Shown here: one piece after another, positions 24,081 to 35,924 of the stretch
Position numbering within the stretch: position 1 is the stretch's first letter
Layout of the letters: each line of letters begins with the position of its first letter
Assembly: GCA_036873755.1 (NCBI GenBank)
Contig: JAVTVY010025229.1
Coordinates: 1-64,000 of the forward strand
Direction of reading: 5' to 3'
DNA from: Hanleya hanleyi
Lineage: Eukaryota > Mollusca > Polyplacophora > Lepidopleurida > Hanleyidae
Length of the DNA: 64,000 bases
Notes under the pieces: generated by a model
What the model was told of the DNA's origin: nothing
The model's database searches: none
What the model saw: the letters and a program-made list of their open reading frames with translations, nothing else
Made by a program: the position numbers and the translations under genes

Positions 24081-24720
24081 CGCATTGATCATATTAAGAA
24101 CTCGTCTGTTTCCGTTTTTTTCTCGGACGGGCGTTTCAATATGACTACTGAACTCAAGCCATAACACTTGCAGTCAATGGATATCAAGACTTTCGGTTTA
24201 GTATGATTGTCCTTCATACGGCTAGTATTGAACTCCTTAGAGCGTATTGTTTGAGATTTCAGGAATTTTGGAATCTAAAAAATATCGACCTCGCTCTGTT
24301 TGAAATTGTGAACTCCGACCGTTCTTGTTCAGTAATTATTAAACCTCATTACAGTGGTGGATTAAATAAAAAAAAAAATAGAAGCGTCAAGTGTGACATT
24401 CAGTAGCCAGCTGCCTTCAATTGAGAATTTCAGCGTCCATCATTGAACAACCTTATCCGTTAGAGAATATTGTTGAGGCAAGCAACTGAATTTATTCAAA
24501 TCTTTATTTTATTAATGATTGGGTTTTGTGCAGATGGTGGTAGAGAAGGGTTTTTCGATTTACAAGCGTCGCAGGAGACATTGAGTGGCGGGGGAGCCTT
24601 TCATGGACGCGTACATATTGAGTGTAGGCTTCTTCGTTGACTACAGCATATCTGAGCTGGGTTCAAATCCGGCTTGAGTGCTATTCGGTAACATTTTACA
24701 CTCCCACTAAAATGATTAGT

Positions 24721-26474
24721 ATGTTATTGCAATGAGTAAAAGTTATTTGTTGCAATTTCTATACAGAGACGTAGCTAGCACGCCCTAGGCCGGCGGCTTC
24801 ATCCTTATTTGCACGTGACATGTATATATAGGCGCTTTGATGATTTTGGTATCAAAAACTTGTAACATATTCACGGTTTTATTTATGGCCGTATGGTTAT
24901 AAATAAGGAAACAGACTGTCGGTGAAAATCACAATTATATGCTATTGCCTTCATATTTATTGTGACCAGTTTAATATGGCACATTCACACTGCGATTTTG
25001 ATATGTTTAATACGCTATCAGTACTAGGTATAACTTCGACCTATTTTTTTATTCATTTCTGTTCAACGTTCAACAGTAACATATTAGCGTTTCCGCGTAT
25101 GATCCTGTAAATATATAAAACTATAGCTGAAACCATCCCTTCTTCACCTAAGGAGCCCTAACACGTATTTGCCTCTAGCGCTCCGGCCCTAACCCTAAGT
25201 CCGAACTTCGTATTTGACTCTAAAACTCCGGCCCTAACCCTAAATCAGAAATACGCGTCGGGCTACCTGTATACTAGACTGGCTGTGAGAATTACATTTC
25301 TAAGTTATTATACGTGATCAGCATAAATCCATTCCACCTTTCATACTACGTTATGTTATGGAGATTTATCCAACATACAGTACCAAGATCCCACGGGTAC
25401 GTGTGACCTTTATGTGAACTCAACTGCCACTTTGCTGGCGTTTGCCCCTACGTCATCAGCACGTGACTTCTGTCGTCTGCTATATCTATTTTCGGCGCAA
25501 ACAGCTGATGGACTCCAGCCTGACAAGTCCGCATTTATGTTTCTTACTATGGAGATTTCCAGTTGCTATACTTTTTCCAGCAACATATGTCAGAATACTG
25601 AATATACTGCTTTCAGTATAAATAAGTGATGTATTTCCTGTTGTCAAATTGCGGACAACAAATCGCGAAAAGTTGTTTCGGTTTAACCAGTGCTCGGCCC
25701 CTATTATGTGTGAATTCTGAGACAAAAGCTGGTGATTACCGCTCATTGTTGTTGTGGTTCAGTTCGCTATTTCACTAATTTAATGGTTATTTATGTATTA
25801 GAGTAGAAGCAATGGGTGAAACCAGCTTCGGATCTGGTGTGTATTTGCAAATTACATATAAAAAAGCTGGACAGGTGACTTGGTGCCAGATTCCCTGATG
25901 ATTCACCATACAAACATTCTAAATTGTTTGGAGTTTAATGTATACAGATCCTCAGCTATTATTTCGGAATTTCAGGCGGTTACCTATTTATCCATTGCTA
26001 TTGGCGATCACATCTAACACACATGAAATAGAATGAGACTCAGAAATTATATGATGCAGTTCACCCCCTGATAAATTTGATTTATTCGGTTCAATTTATG
26101 AACGTTAAAATACTTTATCCCTTTATTTATTCATACATGCATTTTGACATGTTATTTCGGAATCTCAATATACTCTCATTCTTTAGATTAGGGTGTATGT
26201 GTGTGTGTGTGTTTTAAAATACTTTTTGTGATTAACCACTAACATCTGTATTACTAATTTCGAAACCGAACTTTCATTATTCCCATCATATGTTGTCTGA
26301 CGCTATGCAATAATCATATATAAGGTCTTTTTCGTTCTGGATTCGTCCGGAATTTGAGTTTAAAGCCCTGACCGGCCATTTAGGTCTTGGAATGTGGCGT
26401 CTCATGTTCAAATGTAAGCAGTGTCGTGATCTACAATGTCTCCCGTAGAACATTATGTTTTACACTTCCACTAA
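24721..26474. other. no gene; small telomere-like and GT repeats
   Basis: Two copies of ctccggccctaaccctaa (about 25178-25199 and 25226-25246) sit in a 47-bp direct duplication. A (GT)n run lies at about 26196-26212. Weak ORFs at 25414-25746 on both strands have no recognisable domain. Confidence 0.4.
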
Positions 26475-28930
26475 CAAGATACCGAATTCTCTATACCAAT
26501 CCTCATCACCTTATTGCACATTGCGCAAAATTTTCGGAGAGAATCAACATGGGTAAATCTAGTATGCGTGGACAAGTGAGGTTACCAAACGCAACTGTTT
26601 AAGTTATGTGCCTTGGAAGTTCGATCGTGGAAAGAAATTTACACGAGGAGTACATGTATATCGCCCTTGTTCGTGACGTATACTCACGTTCAACATGCTC
26701 ATCATGTGCATATGAACAGTCTATCAAACCCTTACTGAGACACACCATTCTCTGGATCACGACCTTTACAACGAAAACGTGGATTGGCGGCAGTGATTTG
26801 ATATTTGGAACATGAAAAACAGTTGACTGCTTGTCTCTTGCAGGAAACTAGCCTACACTTCTAGTTGTACATTATGGTTGATCAGTTTGGTGCTAACGCT
26901 GTTATAAAAATTAGGACTTTAGATTATTGACGGTGAAATTCTTTGATGGATGCCGGCTGAATATTAAAATGACGGACTAGACGCTTATATTATTGATCTA
27001 ATATTATCTTCATTCTTACTTTTCCTTCAAGGATATTCCAACAATTCTATCAATGGACAACTGTTCTTTGTAAACACTCCTGCTCTAAAATTAGTAAGCA
27101 TTTTGGGAGAAACAAAATTTATTTAATGTCATCGGTATTATATCCGAATATAATAAAGCTCAGAACTCAGATCTCATAATGAAAATTCTCTAATGTCGCA
27201 ATAGAATATATATTCTGGTCGCGGGTGTTGAACAATCGTTATTTTCTCTATGTATCAGTCGGAATTGGTTGTCACAAGATTCTGGAAGATAGACGGAGTC
27301 GGTTATCTCTTGGAGGCTGATCAAACAAGATATTTCGGGACCAAATCGCTAAGGAGGTCTGTCGAAAGGGTTTTCAGTACCGTTATCTTGTCCGCCTCTA
27401 GAACCGTGCCGCTGTCAGACCCGCGATGGAAAGTGGAAACTTGTTTCTATCTTTGACTGAGCTAATATATGATGACAATTGAAGGAACCATGGCAGTTAC
27501 CTTTTCTGTTATGCCTGATATAAAAATCAGCGTTTAATGAGATGCTCGTTTTCTTTGAATAATTCATTAAATCTTAATGACATGTATGCTCTTCTCTTCT
27601 GAAAATGATCATTTCGCCCTAATCGATGAGAAAGAAAACACTTCGTTTCATTGAATTTGGTTTAATATTTTGAACCATTAGATATTTTTGTGATTAAGTT
27701 TCACCAATATTCCTACAAATTACATCACAATTGCAAGACGTCGAAAGAAGGTGAATTTTCGGAGCACTATTCCTGTTAAGCTATCGAATTTCTTTGGTCC
27801 ATTTTAAAAATTAAACAAGGAATTTCGAAAATATCAGATTCGTAATTCTGCGAAACGTGTGTACATTTATATCGTAACCACCACCATTTGTCACTGATGA
27901 GAATTTGTTACTGAAGAGGTTCGTAACCACCACAATTTGTTACTGATTGTGTTATGCATGCTTTCACCTTACTGGTCTTATCAGAAACAACGATCCCAGC
28001 TTTATTAAAAAATCAGTTCAGCCAAATATGACGCAATCTTGTCCGTCTGTGATACCGGCCTGCACTGGGAGCCATGTTTGGTTGAACAATTCCTAGCATG
28101 CTACTTTCCTTAACTTTTTATTGAAGACGATATTGTCTATGAAAGCAAGGGTTTACTGAAATAGGCTTTAGTTCTTCCATGTGGAGCCAACACCTATGAT
28201 GTGTCAGGAAGCATACTCTGTGATTTTCTATCTGATATATTTTCTGGGACTCAGTGATTGGTATGGCCATGTATATGGCTGGAAAAGCCCATTCCATATT
28301 CTGTGAACTTGCGACTGTGCACATCCCACAAATGCAGACAGGCTATCAATTATCCCGAGTCAGTCTGCGACCGAATAGCATATATTTACCCAGCTAAAAT
28401 ACAAATGGAAATGAAATGGTTAGATGTCGTGTTCTCGGTATTGTGTAAATCCCTATATCAAATGTTCTAACATGGTCTCTAAGTCGAAGTCTTCGGGTCT
28501 GCGTTATCCGTTTCGGTAAGGCAATCTTGGATCAATAAATCAGAAACGCATTCTTTGTAGCGTCGACTGTATGAATATAGACCTTCCGTCTTACGCAAGC
28601 CGTCTTGCTTGAATGGTGTTTGTCGAAAGAAAATGAATTCGAGGCGCATCTCGCCCTTGTTCCTGACATCTCGCCCTTGTTCCTGACATCTCGCCCTTGT
28701 TCCTGACATCTCGCCCTTGTTCCTGACATCTCGCCCTTGTTCCTGACATCTCGCCCTTGTTCCTGATGTATCGCATTGATCATATTAAGAACTCCTGCCT
28801 CTGTTTCCGTTTTTTGGGGTATTTCATGGACTCGTACATATTGAGTGTAGGCTTCTCCGTTGACTACAGCATATCTAACTGCGCTGGGTTCAAATCGGGC
28901 TAGACTGCTATTCGATAACAATTCAGCAGT
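26475..28930 (+). repeat. family A long repeat, copy 3
   Basis: Close match to copy 2 from 21497 onward. It has fewer minisatellite units and a deletion near 28806 that joins the 'gtttccgttttttgg' block to 'tcatggactcgtacatattg'. It then runs directly into a D array, as copy 1 does. The small plus-strand frame ending SLYQMF is open here at 28258-28470. Confidence 0.75.
28652..28771. repeat. 20-bp minisatellite, 6 units
   Basis: Six units of the same cgcccttgttcctgacatct motif as at 23861, at the homologous position within family A copy 3. Confidence 0.93.
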
Positions 28931-30075
28931 CAATTATGATATTTGTCTCTCACCACGTAAATGGGAGGAGACTATGGAAATGCAGTTCGTCCTTCCGTCC
29001 GTGTTTCCGTCCAAAATGCTGTGAATGCAATATCTCAGTAGCATAGTGGCCAGAGCCTTGACCGTTGGTATAATGCTGGGGTCCTCTAGGCCATTTTCAC
29101 TCATGGCTGACCTTGACCTAAGTTCTAAGGTCAGAGATGCCTCAATGTGAATATCATTGTGAACGCAACATCTCAATAACAAAAACCTAGTATGACCTAG
29201 TTTCAACGACAACAGTGGTCAAAATGTGAACAGCAGTCTTATTTGATTGTGAAAATATATAGACAACGTGAGGGACAGGCTTGGTACTTGGCATAATGCA
29301 GACTAATAATGAGAGCCCCTGGGTCAGGACTGACCTTGACCTAGTTTCAAAAGTCGCATACGTCAAAATGTGAATAGCTTTGAAAATGCAATATTCCAAT
29401 GACGAAAAGAGCTAGAGACTGTATACTTGACCTACATGAGATGCTTTCATATGCAAACACTGTGCCAAGTTCATAATACTCATGATTACTTACATGTATT
29501 TTCAAAGGTCAAAATGTGAGTAGCAGTCATATTTATATGTGAACACAGTATTTACGGGATAACTTAACGTAAAATATTGGTCTTTCGCACAATGCTGTCT
29601 GATGGAAGTCTCTAGTTATGTTCACCCGGAAAATAACCTAGATCTAGTTTCGACGGTCACAGAGGTCAAAATGTGAGTAGCTGTCATATTTGCCTGTGAA
29701 ACCACTATCTTAATGGACAACTTGCAGACTCAATACTTGGCACAATGCTGACTTATAAGAGCATACAGGTTCACTCTTGATTGACCGTGACCTATTTTCA
29801 AAGATCATGTGTCAAAATGAGAATATAATTGCGAGAGTAATACCTCATGAACAGAGGGAGTTGGATATTTGGCCAAGTGCTGCCTTATCAAGGCTTCTAG
29901 GCCATGTTCACTCCGTACTGAACGTAACCTATTTTCAAAGGTCACAGCGCTCTTCCGAAGTCATATTTGACGTGGAATCTTGATCGTATGTAAAATGCTG
30001 CCTGATGAGGGCCTTTAAGTCACTCCGACTGATGACATATGTTAAAGGCAATAGGTCAAGGTGTGAATAAAACTA
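28931..30075 (+). repeat. family D degenerate tandem array (copy 2)
   Basis: About six to seven monomers of roughly 150-170 bp. Recurrent blocks are 'gtgaacgcaacatctcaata', 'acttggcataatgc', 'gactgaccttgacctagttt' and 'ggtcacagaggtcaaaatgt'. The monomers are too diverged to be recent. The minus-strand ORFs here only reflect repeat composition. Confidence 0.78.
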
Positions 30076-30794
30076 ATACATCTTCGAGGGGCAGCTCTAC
30101 ACTCTTTGAGTTTTTTAACCGTCATTGCTGCCTGATATCCAACTTTAAGCAAGTTCACTATTGATCTTTGTCGAAGGAATTTGAGTAACATGTTTTTTTC
30201 AAACAGGCTGTCCGGCGGGGGACTTGCTATCTACTCAGCTTGTTTTCGGTAAACATTTTCATTTGAAGAAAGCGATATTTACTTGATTCGAAGATTGTTA
30301 GGATTCCAGTTTTCAGGCAGGCATCTAAACCTACTTCTACATTTCTTTATCCAGCGAAGTCTCGTTTTGGCCTTGCTCCAACCAGTTTTATGGCTTGGTA
30401 TAATTTCCAAAAGCTACCTTGAACGGGATTTTTGGTAGTATGTTACATGTTTTCTCAAATTTAAATGATAGCGTCTTTCATTCTAGTGGGTGTAGATTAT
30501 TTTTTCCATATTTCATACGATTACATAATATATGGGGATTTGAAAAGACGAGTTTAAGGCGAGCTGTTCTAGAGAAATGAAATAATACAGTCCTTCATTT
30601 GCTGACGATAATTTTAATATGAAGAGAGTAGAAGAGAGCCACTTGGCTAACTAGAATATGTTCATGTAAGAAATAACTGGAAGTATCGATCTACCTTTCG
30701 GGCAAGTCGACAATTTGTGAAAGAATGTTAATATTTGTTAACAGCTGCAGGTCACTACTCAAGATAGGCTTGGCACTAGGGTACCTATCAAGTT
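30076..30794. other. no feature recognised
   Basis: No gene or repeat match that I can support. Confidence 0.35.
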
Positions 30795-31060
30795 AATGTA
30801 AAAAACGTCATCACGTCTTGCTGACATCATTGAAATCTGTTGACCGTTTCACTCTTGTGAGAAACTATGTTGTGGTTTAATGGACGGCATCTGGATATTG
30901 AATGACGGACTAGACGTTTGTACGTACTATTTTATTGGTGGTAAATGTCATACGAAATAAGTCTTTTCATAATTGACGCGGAAATTATTTTATGGACGAC
31001 GGATGTATATTGAATGTCGGATCTGACGCTTGTATGAAATACATTGCACTGCGGTTCACC
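30795..31060 (+). mobile_element. family B tail fragments
   Basis: A cgtcatcacgtcttgctgac block, then two successive 3' ends (near 30920 and 31030), each with a 'ggacgacgg..tgaatat' type block followed by gacgtttgta or gacgcttgta. This suggests two overlapping truncated insertions. Confidence 0.6.
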
Positions 31061-31204
31061 CAGTGTGATATCTGAAGAAGTATCAAAGATTAGATTACGA
31101 CTCGGAACGATTTTCTTCTGTACAGGCAATGATGATATACTGTGAACGTGGCTAAGTGTTTGCTTTTTTATGATTCACAAGCGGTGCTGCAGATCTGTGT
31201 ACAG

Positions 31205-31560
31205 TGTGGCTGAATAATTCGGCTGACCGTTTCTCTCTTGTAGAAAACTATCCTATGTTTATGTATATTATGATTGTTCTTTAATTTGGCGCTAATGCTG
31301 TTACATTCCAAGAGTCTAGTCCCTCATTCATTATTCAGCTGTCGTTCATTAAAGAATCACCGCGTCCATAGTCCAAAGACCTATTTCGCATAGCAGCATT
31401 AGCACCAAATTAAGAAAAAAGCAACAACAATCATAATATACAAAACATAGGCTAGTTTCCTGAACGTGAGGAGCGTTCAACAGTTTACAGTTATGCCGGC
31501 AAGACATCATGATGTTTCAAGAAAATCAAATCCGTATCCTGGGCAATATTCTTAATTCAT
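31205..31560. repeat. inverted pair of family B tails
   Basis: A plus-oriented piece (about 31205-31301) is followed by a longer minus-oriented tail (about 31305-31560). The stretch around 31240-31300 can pair with 31397-31470, with a loop of roughly 95 nt. A further plus-oriented B end follows at 31565-31720. Confidence 0.65.
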
Positions 31561-31564
31561 ATGA

Positions 31565-31720
31565 TATTCGATGTAAAGCCTAAGGTTATGTATACTATGA
31601 ATGTTTTTTTTTGGTGGTCATGCTAATGCTGTTATATGGAATAGGTCTTGGATTATGGGCGCGGAAATTATTTAGAGGACGACGGCCTAATATTGAAAGA
31701 CGGACTAGACGCTTGTAGTT
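31565..31720 (+). mobile_element. family B tail 3' fragment
   Basis: Starts at 'taaggttatgtatactatga' and ends at gactagacgcttgtag. Non-coding. From here to 32040 I see nothing further. Confidence 0.65.
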
Positions 31721-32039
31721 TGTATTATTGACGCGGAAACTGCTTACATGGACGAAGGTGGTCTGATGATTGCCGAATATGATGCCTGTATTAGAGTAAT
31801 TTCATTCACCATTATTATTTTCTAGACTTTTATCACATTCGCCTCGGCATAGCCATTCATTGTCTAGTCTATTAAAGTATTCGAAAGTAGGAGCGTACAG
31901 TTTAAATATTTTGAAGATCAATCCGGTTATTTTACCTCCCACGGCAAGAACGAAATGTTGTATGATAATATATTCAACATCGGAAATTTCTCACTGTGAA
32001 GCAATGAAAATGACCATCAATCAACATATCACGATAATA

Positions 32040-32400
32040 TGCTGCTAAACTACATGTATACCGGTAATTAATTTCTTCGCGTCAAATATTATCATTTGCC
32101 CACAGTATTAGCTTCGCCCCTGAAGCTGTCAGAGGAAAGTCAGTAACTGCGCACGTACTATTTAACTGTAGATCTTTATGAATCGGACATACTGGTTAAG
32201 AGTTTTTCAGCGTTCACTAATGCCCTATAAGCTTCAAGCGCTAAGGCCCATTCGCCACAAAACATATTACAACACTCGACAAATCTGACATTTAAACGAA
32301 AATAACAAAATTGATCAAGCCAATATTACTATACTGAATACACAAGTGGTGTCAGGTTAACACTTAAATCGACAGCCAAAGTAGTCTTCGTCAATTCTAT
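32040..32400 (+). repeat. family H repeat, copy 2
   Basis: Shares 'aattaatttcttcgcgtcaa', 'gtcagtaactgcgcacgtac', 'ctggttaagagtttttcagc' and 'ataagcttcaagcgctaagg' blocks with the inverted copy at 47.4-47.7 kb. It also shares the shorter 'caagcttcaagcgc' and 'cactcgacaa' blocks with 10.1-10.4 kb. Confidence 0.65.
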
Positions 32401-33099
32401 AATACTTATTTATAGCTGCATCAATCCAGCATACCTGTCATTATCAATGAAAATGCCTTGAAAAGTAAAATGTAGATTTTTGCCGGTATTTTGTTTTCAT
32501 CTATATCTAGCGAAGCTCAACAAGACGATACAATAAGTATATAATGAGACGTGAGAATATTATGTCCGCCATATCAACCTACTCCGCCTTGGCTTCATCC
32601 CAGCGATAGATTCAAGTAAGCGACAACAGGAGATGATTGTGGGTAGGAAATGAAAACTTTCTCTTGGTGGATATATGACCCCAGTTGCCTGGATATCGGA
32701 AATATAAAGGTCTGATCTGACAAGAAGTCATATGTTCAACAGCCTGACATCCCGAGAATCACGAACGAAATCTTGAATGGCGTGATCACGCAGTTTTTAT
32801 TTCCCTCTGACACTCACAAAACTCATGAATTTTAGCCTGATGGGTTCGTGGAGGTATTATACCATCATAGTGATTAGATTTAGTTATCTAATTTCGCTAG
32901 GGATCGCATGGTGAGGTCATTCGAATAAACAGCTACAATAAATGCGTGGCTGAGCTGCAGAAACAGCATAATGTTGAAACATCCCTCGAAATTCTCGGGT
33001 GGTCCTTGGGTAATATGGTTACCTGCGAGTTAATCTCATTTCTTGCCATATATCTTCCCACTACCACTGCATGATATCGCTTCTCAGTTATAACGGTGT
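32401..33099. other. no feature recognised
   Basis: No gene or repeat match supported. Confidence 0.35.
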
Positions 33100-33440
33100 G
33101 TTTAGGGGCCGTTTGAATATCATGTGTTTTACATCTCCATGGTTTTCAACTGAACAGACACAATCACCGCGTGACTGAGATAAATACTCCGAAAAACGAT
33201 TTGAAAATTCATTTGGACAAAGAATAATGATCAATGATTACGATTTGATGAAGATAACATCATTATGTCTTGCTAGTATCATTCAAAACTGTTCAACGCT
33301 TCTCTCTTGTAGGGAACTATCTTCCGGTTTTTTTATTTTTTTTATTTCATACAGATTGGGTGGTTCGATTATTGACGTGGAATTCTTTTATGGACAACGA
33401 CTGAATGTTGAATATTAGATCTGACGCTTGGTATACTACA
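33100..33440 (+). mobile_element. family B tail, near full-length but diverged
   Basis: Has the ggggccgtttgaatatcatg core, cgcgtgactgagataaatac, 'catcattatgtcttgctagt', a 'cttctctcttgtagggaact' block and the 3' block to gatctgacgcttgg. One of the older-looking tails. Confidence 0.65.
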
Positions 33441-33924
33441 TAAAACCGGTTTGGGGTAATAACGATTTACTGATATGCTTGTGTCAACCTGACAATCTTC
33501 TGTGTCAAGTTCGAGAAAATATAGCGTTTGCAACTTGATCATTTGACCTGCAATGTCCGAGGATTATTGGCCTAATTTAAGTCAGCACCTTCCGAGTTGG
33601 ATAATCATGGAAAACTTCAATACCATGGATATAAGAAAATGTTATACCTGACATTGTGAGGAATTGTTCTTGGGATATCTTTGAGTAAAATACAGCCACT
33701 GGTGTGTTTAAACATTTGTTGTGACTCAAATTGTCTCACTACCACTACATTCGTGACAAAAGGTAATTGTTCGATTAATATCGTTACAACAGTTCCAGAA
33801 TTCGACAGCCAGTCAGAAGTGATTATTTTACAGCCAGTGGTTGAGGGCGGTATGATATTTTTATTTCATTTTGCGTGGTCTTGTGTTGCATTTAATTGCT
33901 GCCTGTATATGGTGAGATTCCGAT
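33441..33924. other. no feature recognised
   Basis: An 81-residue ORF at 33681-33926 runs into the family C copy but has no recognisable domain. Confidence 0.3.
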
Positions 33925-34560
33925 AGAGGACGTTTCGTCTCCGAGGCTTGCCCTCTGTGCAATCATTGTGATTGTATTCATGTGAACTGTCAACATGGTG
34001 GAGAATGAAACGCTTGGTCGGCGTCGGGCCTCACAGGTATTTGTTCTGAATACGAACTTGCATTCAATACTTACTCGTTTGTGCGGTTTTTTAACTATCT
34101 ACCGGCGACATAGTTCATCATTTTGCAACAGATGACTTGATAGGACTGAAATCACTCTGAAATATTTGTATCTAATACCACTCAAGCCGGTGCTAGAGAC
34201 CGTGTGGTCATGTCATTCTATACGTTCACATGAATAGTTACAACAAAATCGTGGATGGGATACAAATCATCACAGGGATAACTTTTGGTTCTTGCGATGT
34301 TTTTTTTGGAAATATGCAGTCAGTATATTTGTCTGTGAGGTCAGGATTTCTTGTCAGTATGCCGGCATCGTTTTTCTACCACCCAATTTATGTTGCGTTT
34401 AATTTTTTTCGCGTCGGAATCGATGTGGGGGCTGCCATTCTCCTGTCGGAAGCTGAAAGCAATGCCGTCAATGTTCAAGACAAGGTCACGGCTTAGGCAT
34501 GATCTTGTGACGTCCCAACAGCAGACACCTGAACTATTATTGGTCCGTATTTTAAATCAG
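33925..34560 (+). mobile_element. family C copy, near full-length
   Basis: Best reference copy. It starts with a Cys/His cluster reading (HCDCIHVNCQHGGE then stop at about 33993). Next come 'cgtcgggcctcacaggtatt', 'tgttctgaatacgaacttgc' and 'aacagatgacttgataggac'. The B-like core follows (about 34165-34270: 'tttgtatctaataccactca', gtgctagagaccgtgtggtc, atgaatagttacaac). Then 'aaatatgcagtcagtatatt' and 'tgccggcatcgtttttctac'. No long ORF. Likely the 3' end of a retroelement related to B. Confidence 0.7.
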
Positions 34561-35484
34561 TGACAGGCAAATCCCACACGGGGGTAATTTTAAAAGGAAA
34601 GTGTTTTAGGTTATCTCACTCACTTGAATATTTGTTTTCCAATTCTTTCAGCTTAGACCTGCTCAACTGAAGATGGGAATCATTCAAACCTGAGCGGTAA
34701 ACAAACCAAAGGTCCTGATTTGTACCCGTGTTTTGGGTGAAAGGCAATGTAACTGAGTTCGTACTATCCTTGGGCTACTAAAATCATGTAGATTGGGGAC
34801 GGATGAACTGGGGCGGATGAACTGGATTCTGTCTCCTTGGAACTATCGGCACGATCCCCCTATGATTAATTTGACGTTGTTATTCGAAACTGCTTAGCGG
34901 AAAACTACGAAGGGACCCGATTTAATTTCGGACGGTTCCAGCATGAATTTCCTATAAATCTCCAGATGTGACGGGACGGAAGAGCCGAACCACTAACTCG
35001 GATCCGTATGTTTGAAAAATCTCCACCACAATGTGTAATTTGTCCGGGAGATTTCTCCTCCAAAAGTAAAAGTATCCATCTTAATTATTTGCAAGCTTTT
35101 CACATAGTTCCAGTGACGTAAACATTTAACAGGTCCAAATGGCGTACATGTCATTCGAGCGATTATATTTCTCTGAATATTCCAGAGATGTTGCAAATGT
35201 TACGTTGTGTATGATTTTAGTTGAGTATGCCGAGTTCCGATCAACTAAAAATGTCACTAAGTGGTGGAATGATATTCAGAAATATATTTGCGCTATATTC
35301 CGTCTGGAACGTTGAACGTTGGCGATAGTCATATGATATTTATAGCTGTGCAAAATACGTGCTTCTAGACTTGTCCAAATTTTGGAGGTCAATAAAATAA
35401 AGTATCGTAACGGTACTTTAAAAAGAGCATTTCGATACACGATGAGAAAAATCATCATCGAACGTTAATTTCATGATTTTCAAA
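34561..35484. other. no feature recognised
   Basis: No gene or repeat match supported. A small duplication, 'gatgaactggggcggatgaactgg', is near 34805. Confidence 0.35.
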
Positions 35485-35895
35485 AAAACATTAGGATATA
35501 TTTATCTGAGTAACCAGAAACGTTTCGACCAAGCCATGATCGGGCGATGTAGAATCGACCATACCCGATTCCATGCCACGAAGATCTCGGTGAAACATAT
35601 TCTGATCGATTGTATATATTTTAAGATTGTAAGAGATTCTTTTTATCAAGCGGCTACTTTAGAAGATATTTTGGTCGGTTAAAAGAAGACTGTGTTTTAT
35701 GTTATTTGAAAGAAATAGGTTTGTCGCATAAGTTTTAATGTATGTTCATGATTTTTGGTGTGTTGTATTGATTACTTTTGGATTGCTGGGTTGTTGACTT
35801 GTTTTTATTGGAATACTTAGAATTGTGTTTGTTCGTCGCTATATAGCTGAAATATTGCAGAACGCGACGTTAAACCTTAATTAACTCTCTCTCTG
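35485..35895 (+). pseudogene. LINE family L C-terminal fragment and 3' tail
   Basis: Encodes a broken C-terminus: 'NQKRFDQAMIGRCRIDHT', then HATKISVKHILIDCIYFKIV, which matches the zinc-knuckle-like region at 61.6 kb with its first Cys pair deleted. The 3' UTR then runs to 'atagctgaaatattgcagaa', cgcgacgttaaacctt and a CT-rich end. The tail runs straight toward a family C copy. Confidence 0.7.
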
Positions 35896-35924
35896 TTCAT
35901 TTCCATTGTACTCATTTTGGTTCT

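Larger units (their letters stand above)
19830..24720 (+). repeat. family A long repeat, copy 2
   Basis: Aligns through most of its length with copy 1, and from 21497 ('caagataccgaattctctat') very closely with copy 3 from 26474. It holds two expanded minisatellites, a short B tail insertion and an internal 103-bp duplication. A small plus-strand frame at 23374-23664 (PYSVNLRLCTSHKWRQ... ending SLYQMF) is open in all three copies. Minus-strand frames at 20392-20929 (152 and 113 residues) have a weak counterpart in copy 1, but I recognise no domain. It ends near the 'gctgggttcaaatccgg' block, before any D array. Confidence 0.75.

Noticed and set aside
23673..24167. Repetitive 'proteins' (GTRARCQEQGRDVRNKGEMS-type) on the minus strand
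   Set aside because: They come from a 20-bp minisatellite read in three frames; the period is not a multiple of three and the same peptides appear in every frame.
24655..24680. tRNA gene or SINE promoter (gggttcaaatccgg resembles a B box)
   Set aside because: No A box at the right distance and no cloverleaf; the related copy at 28880 has a changed motif.
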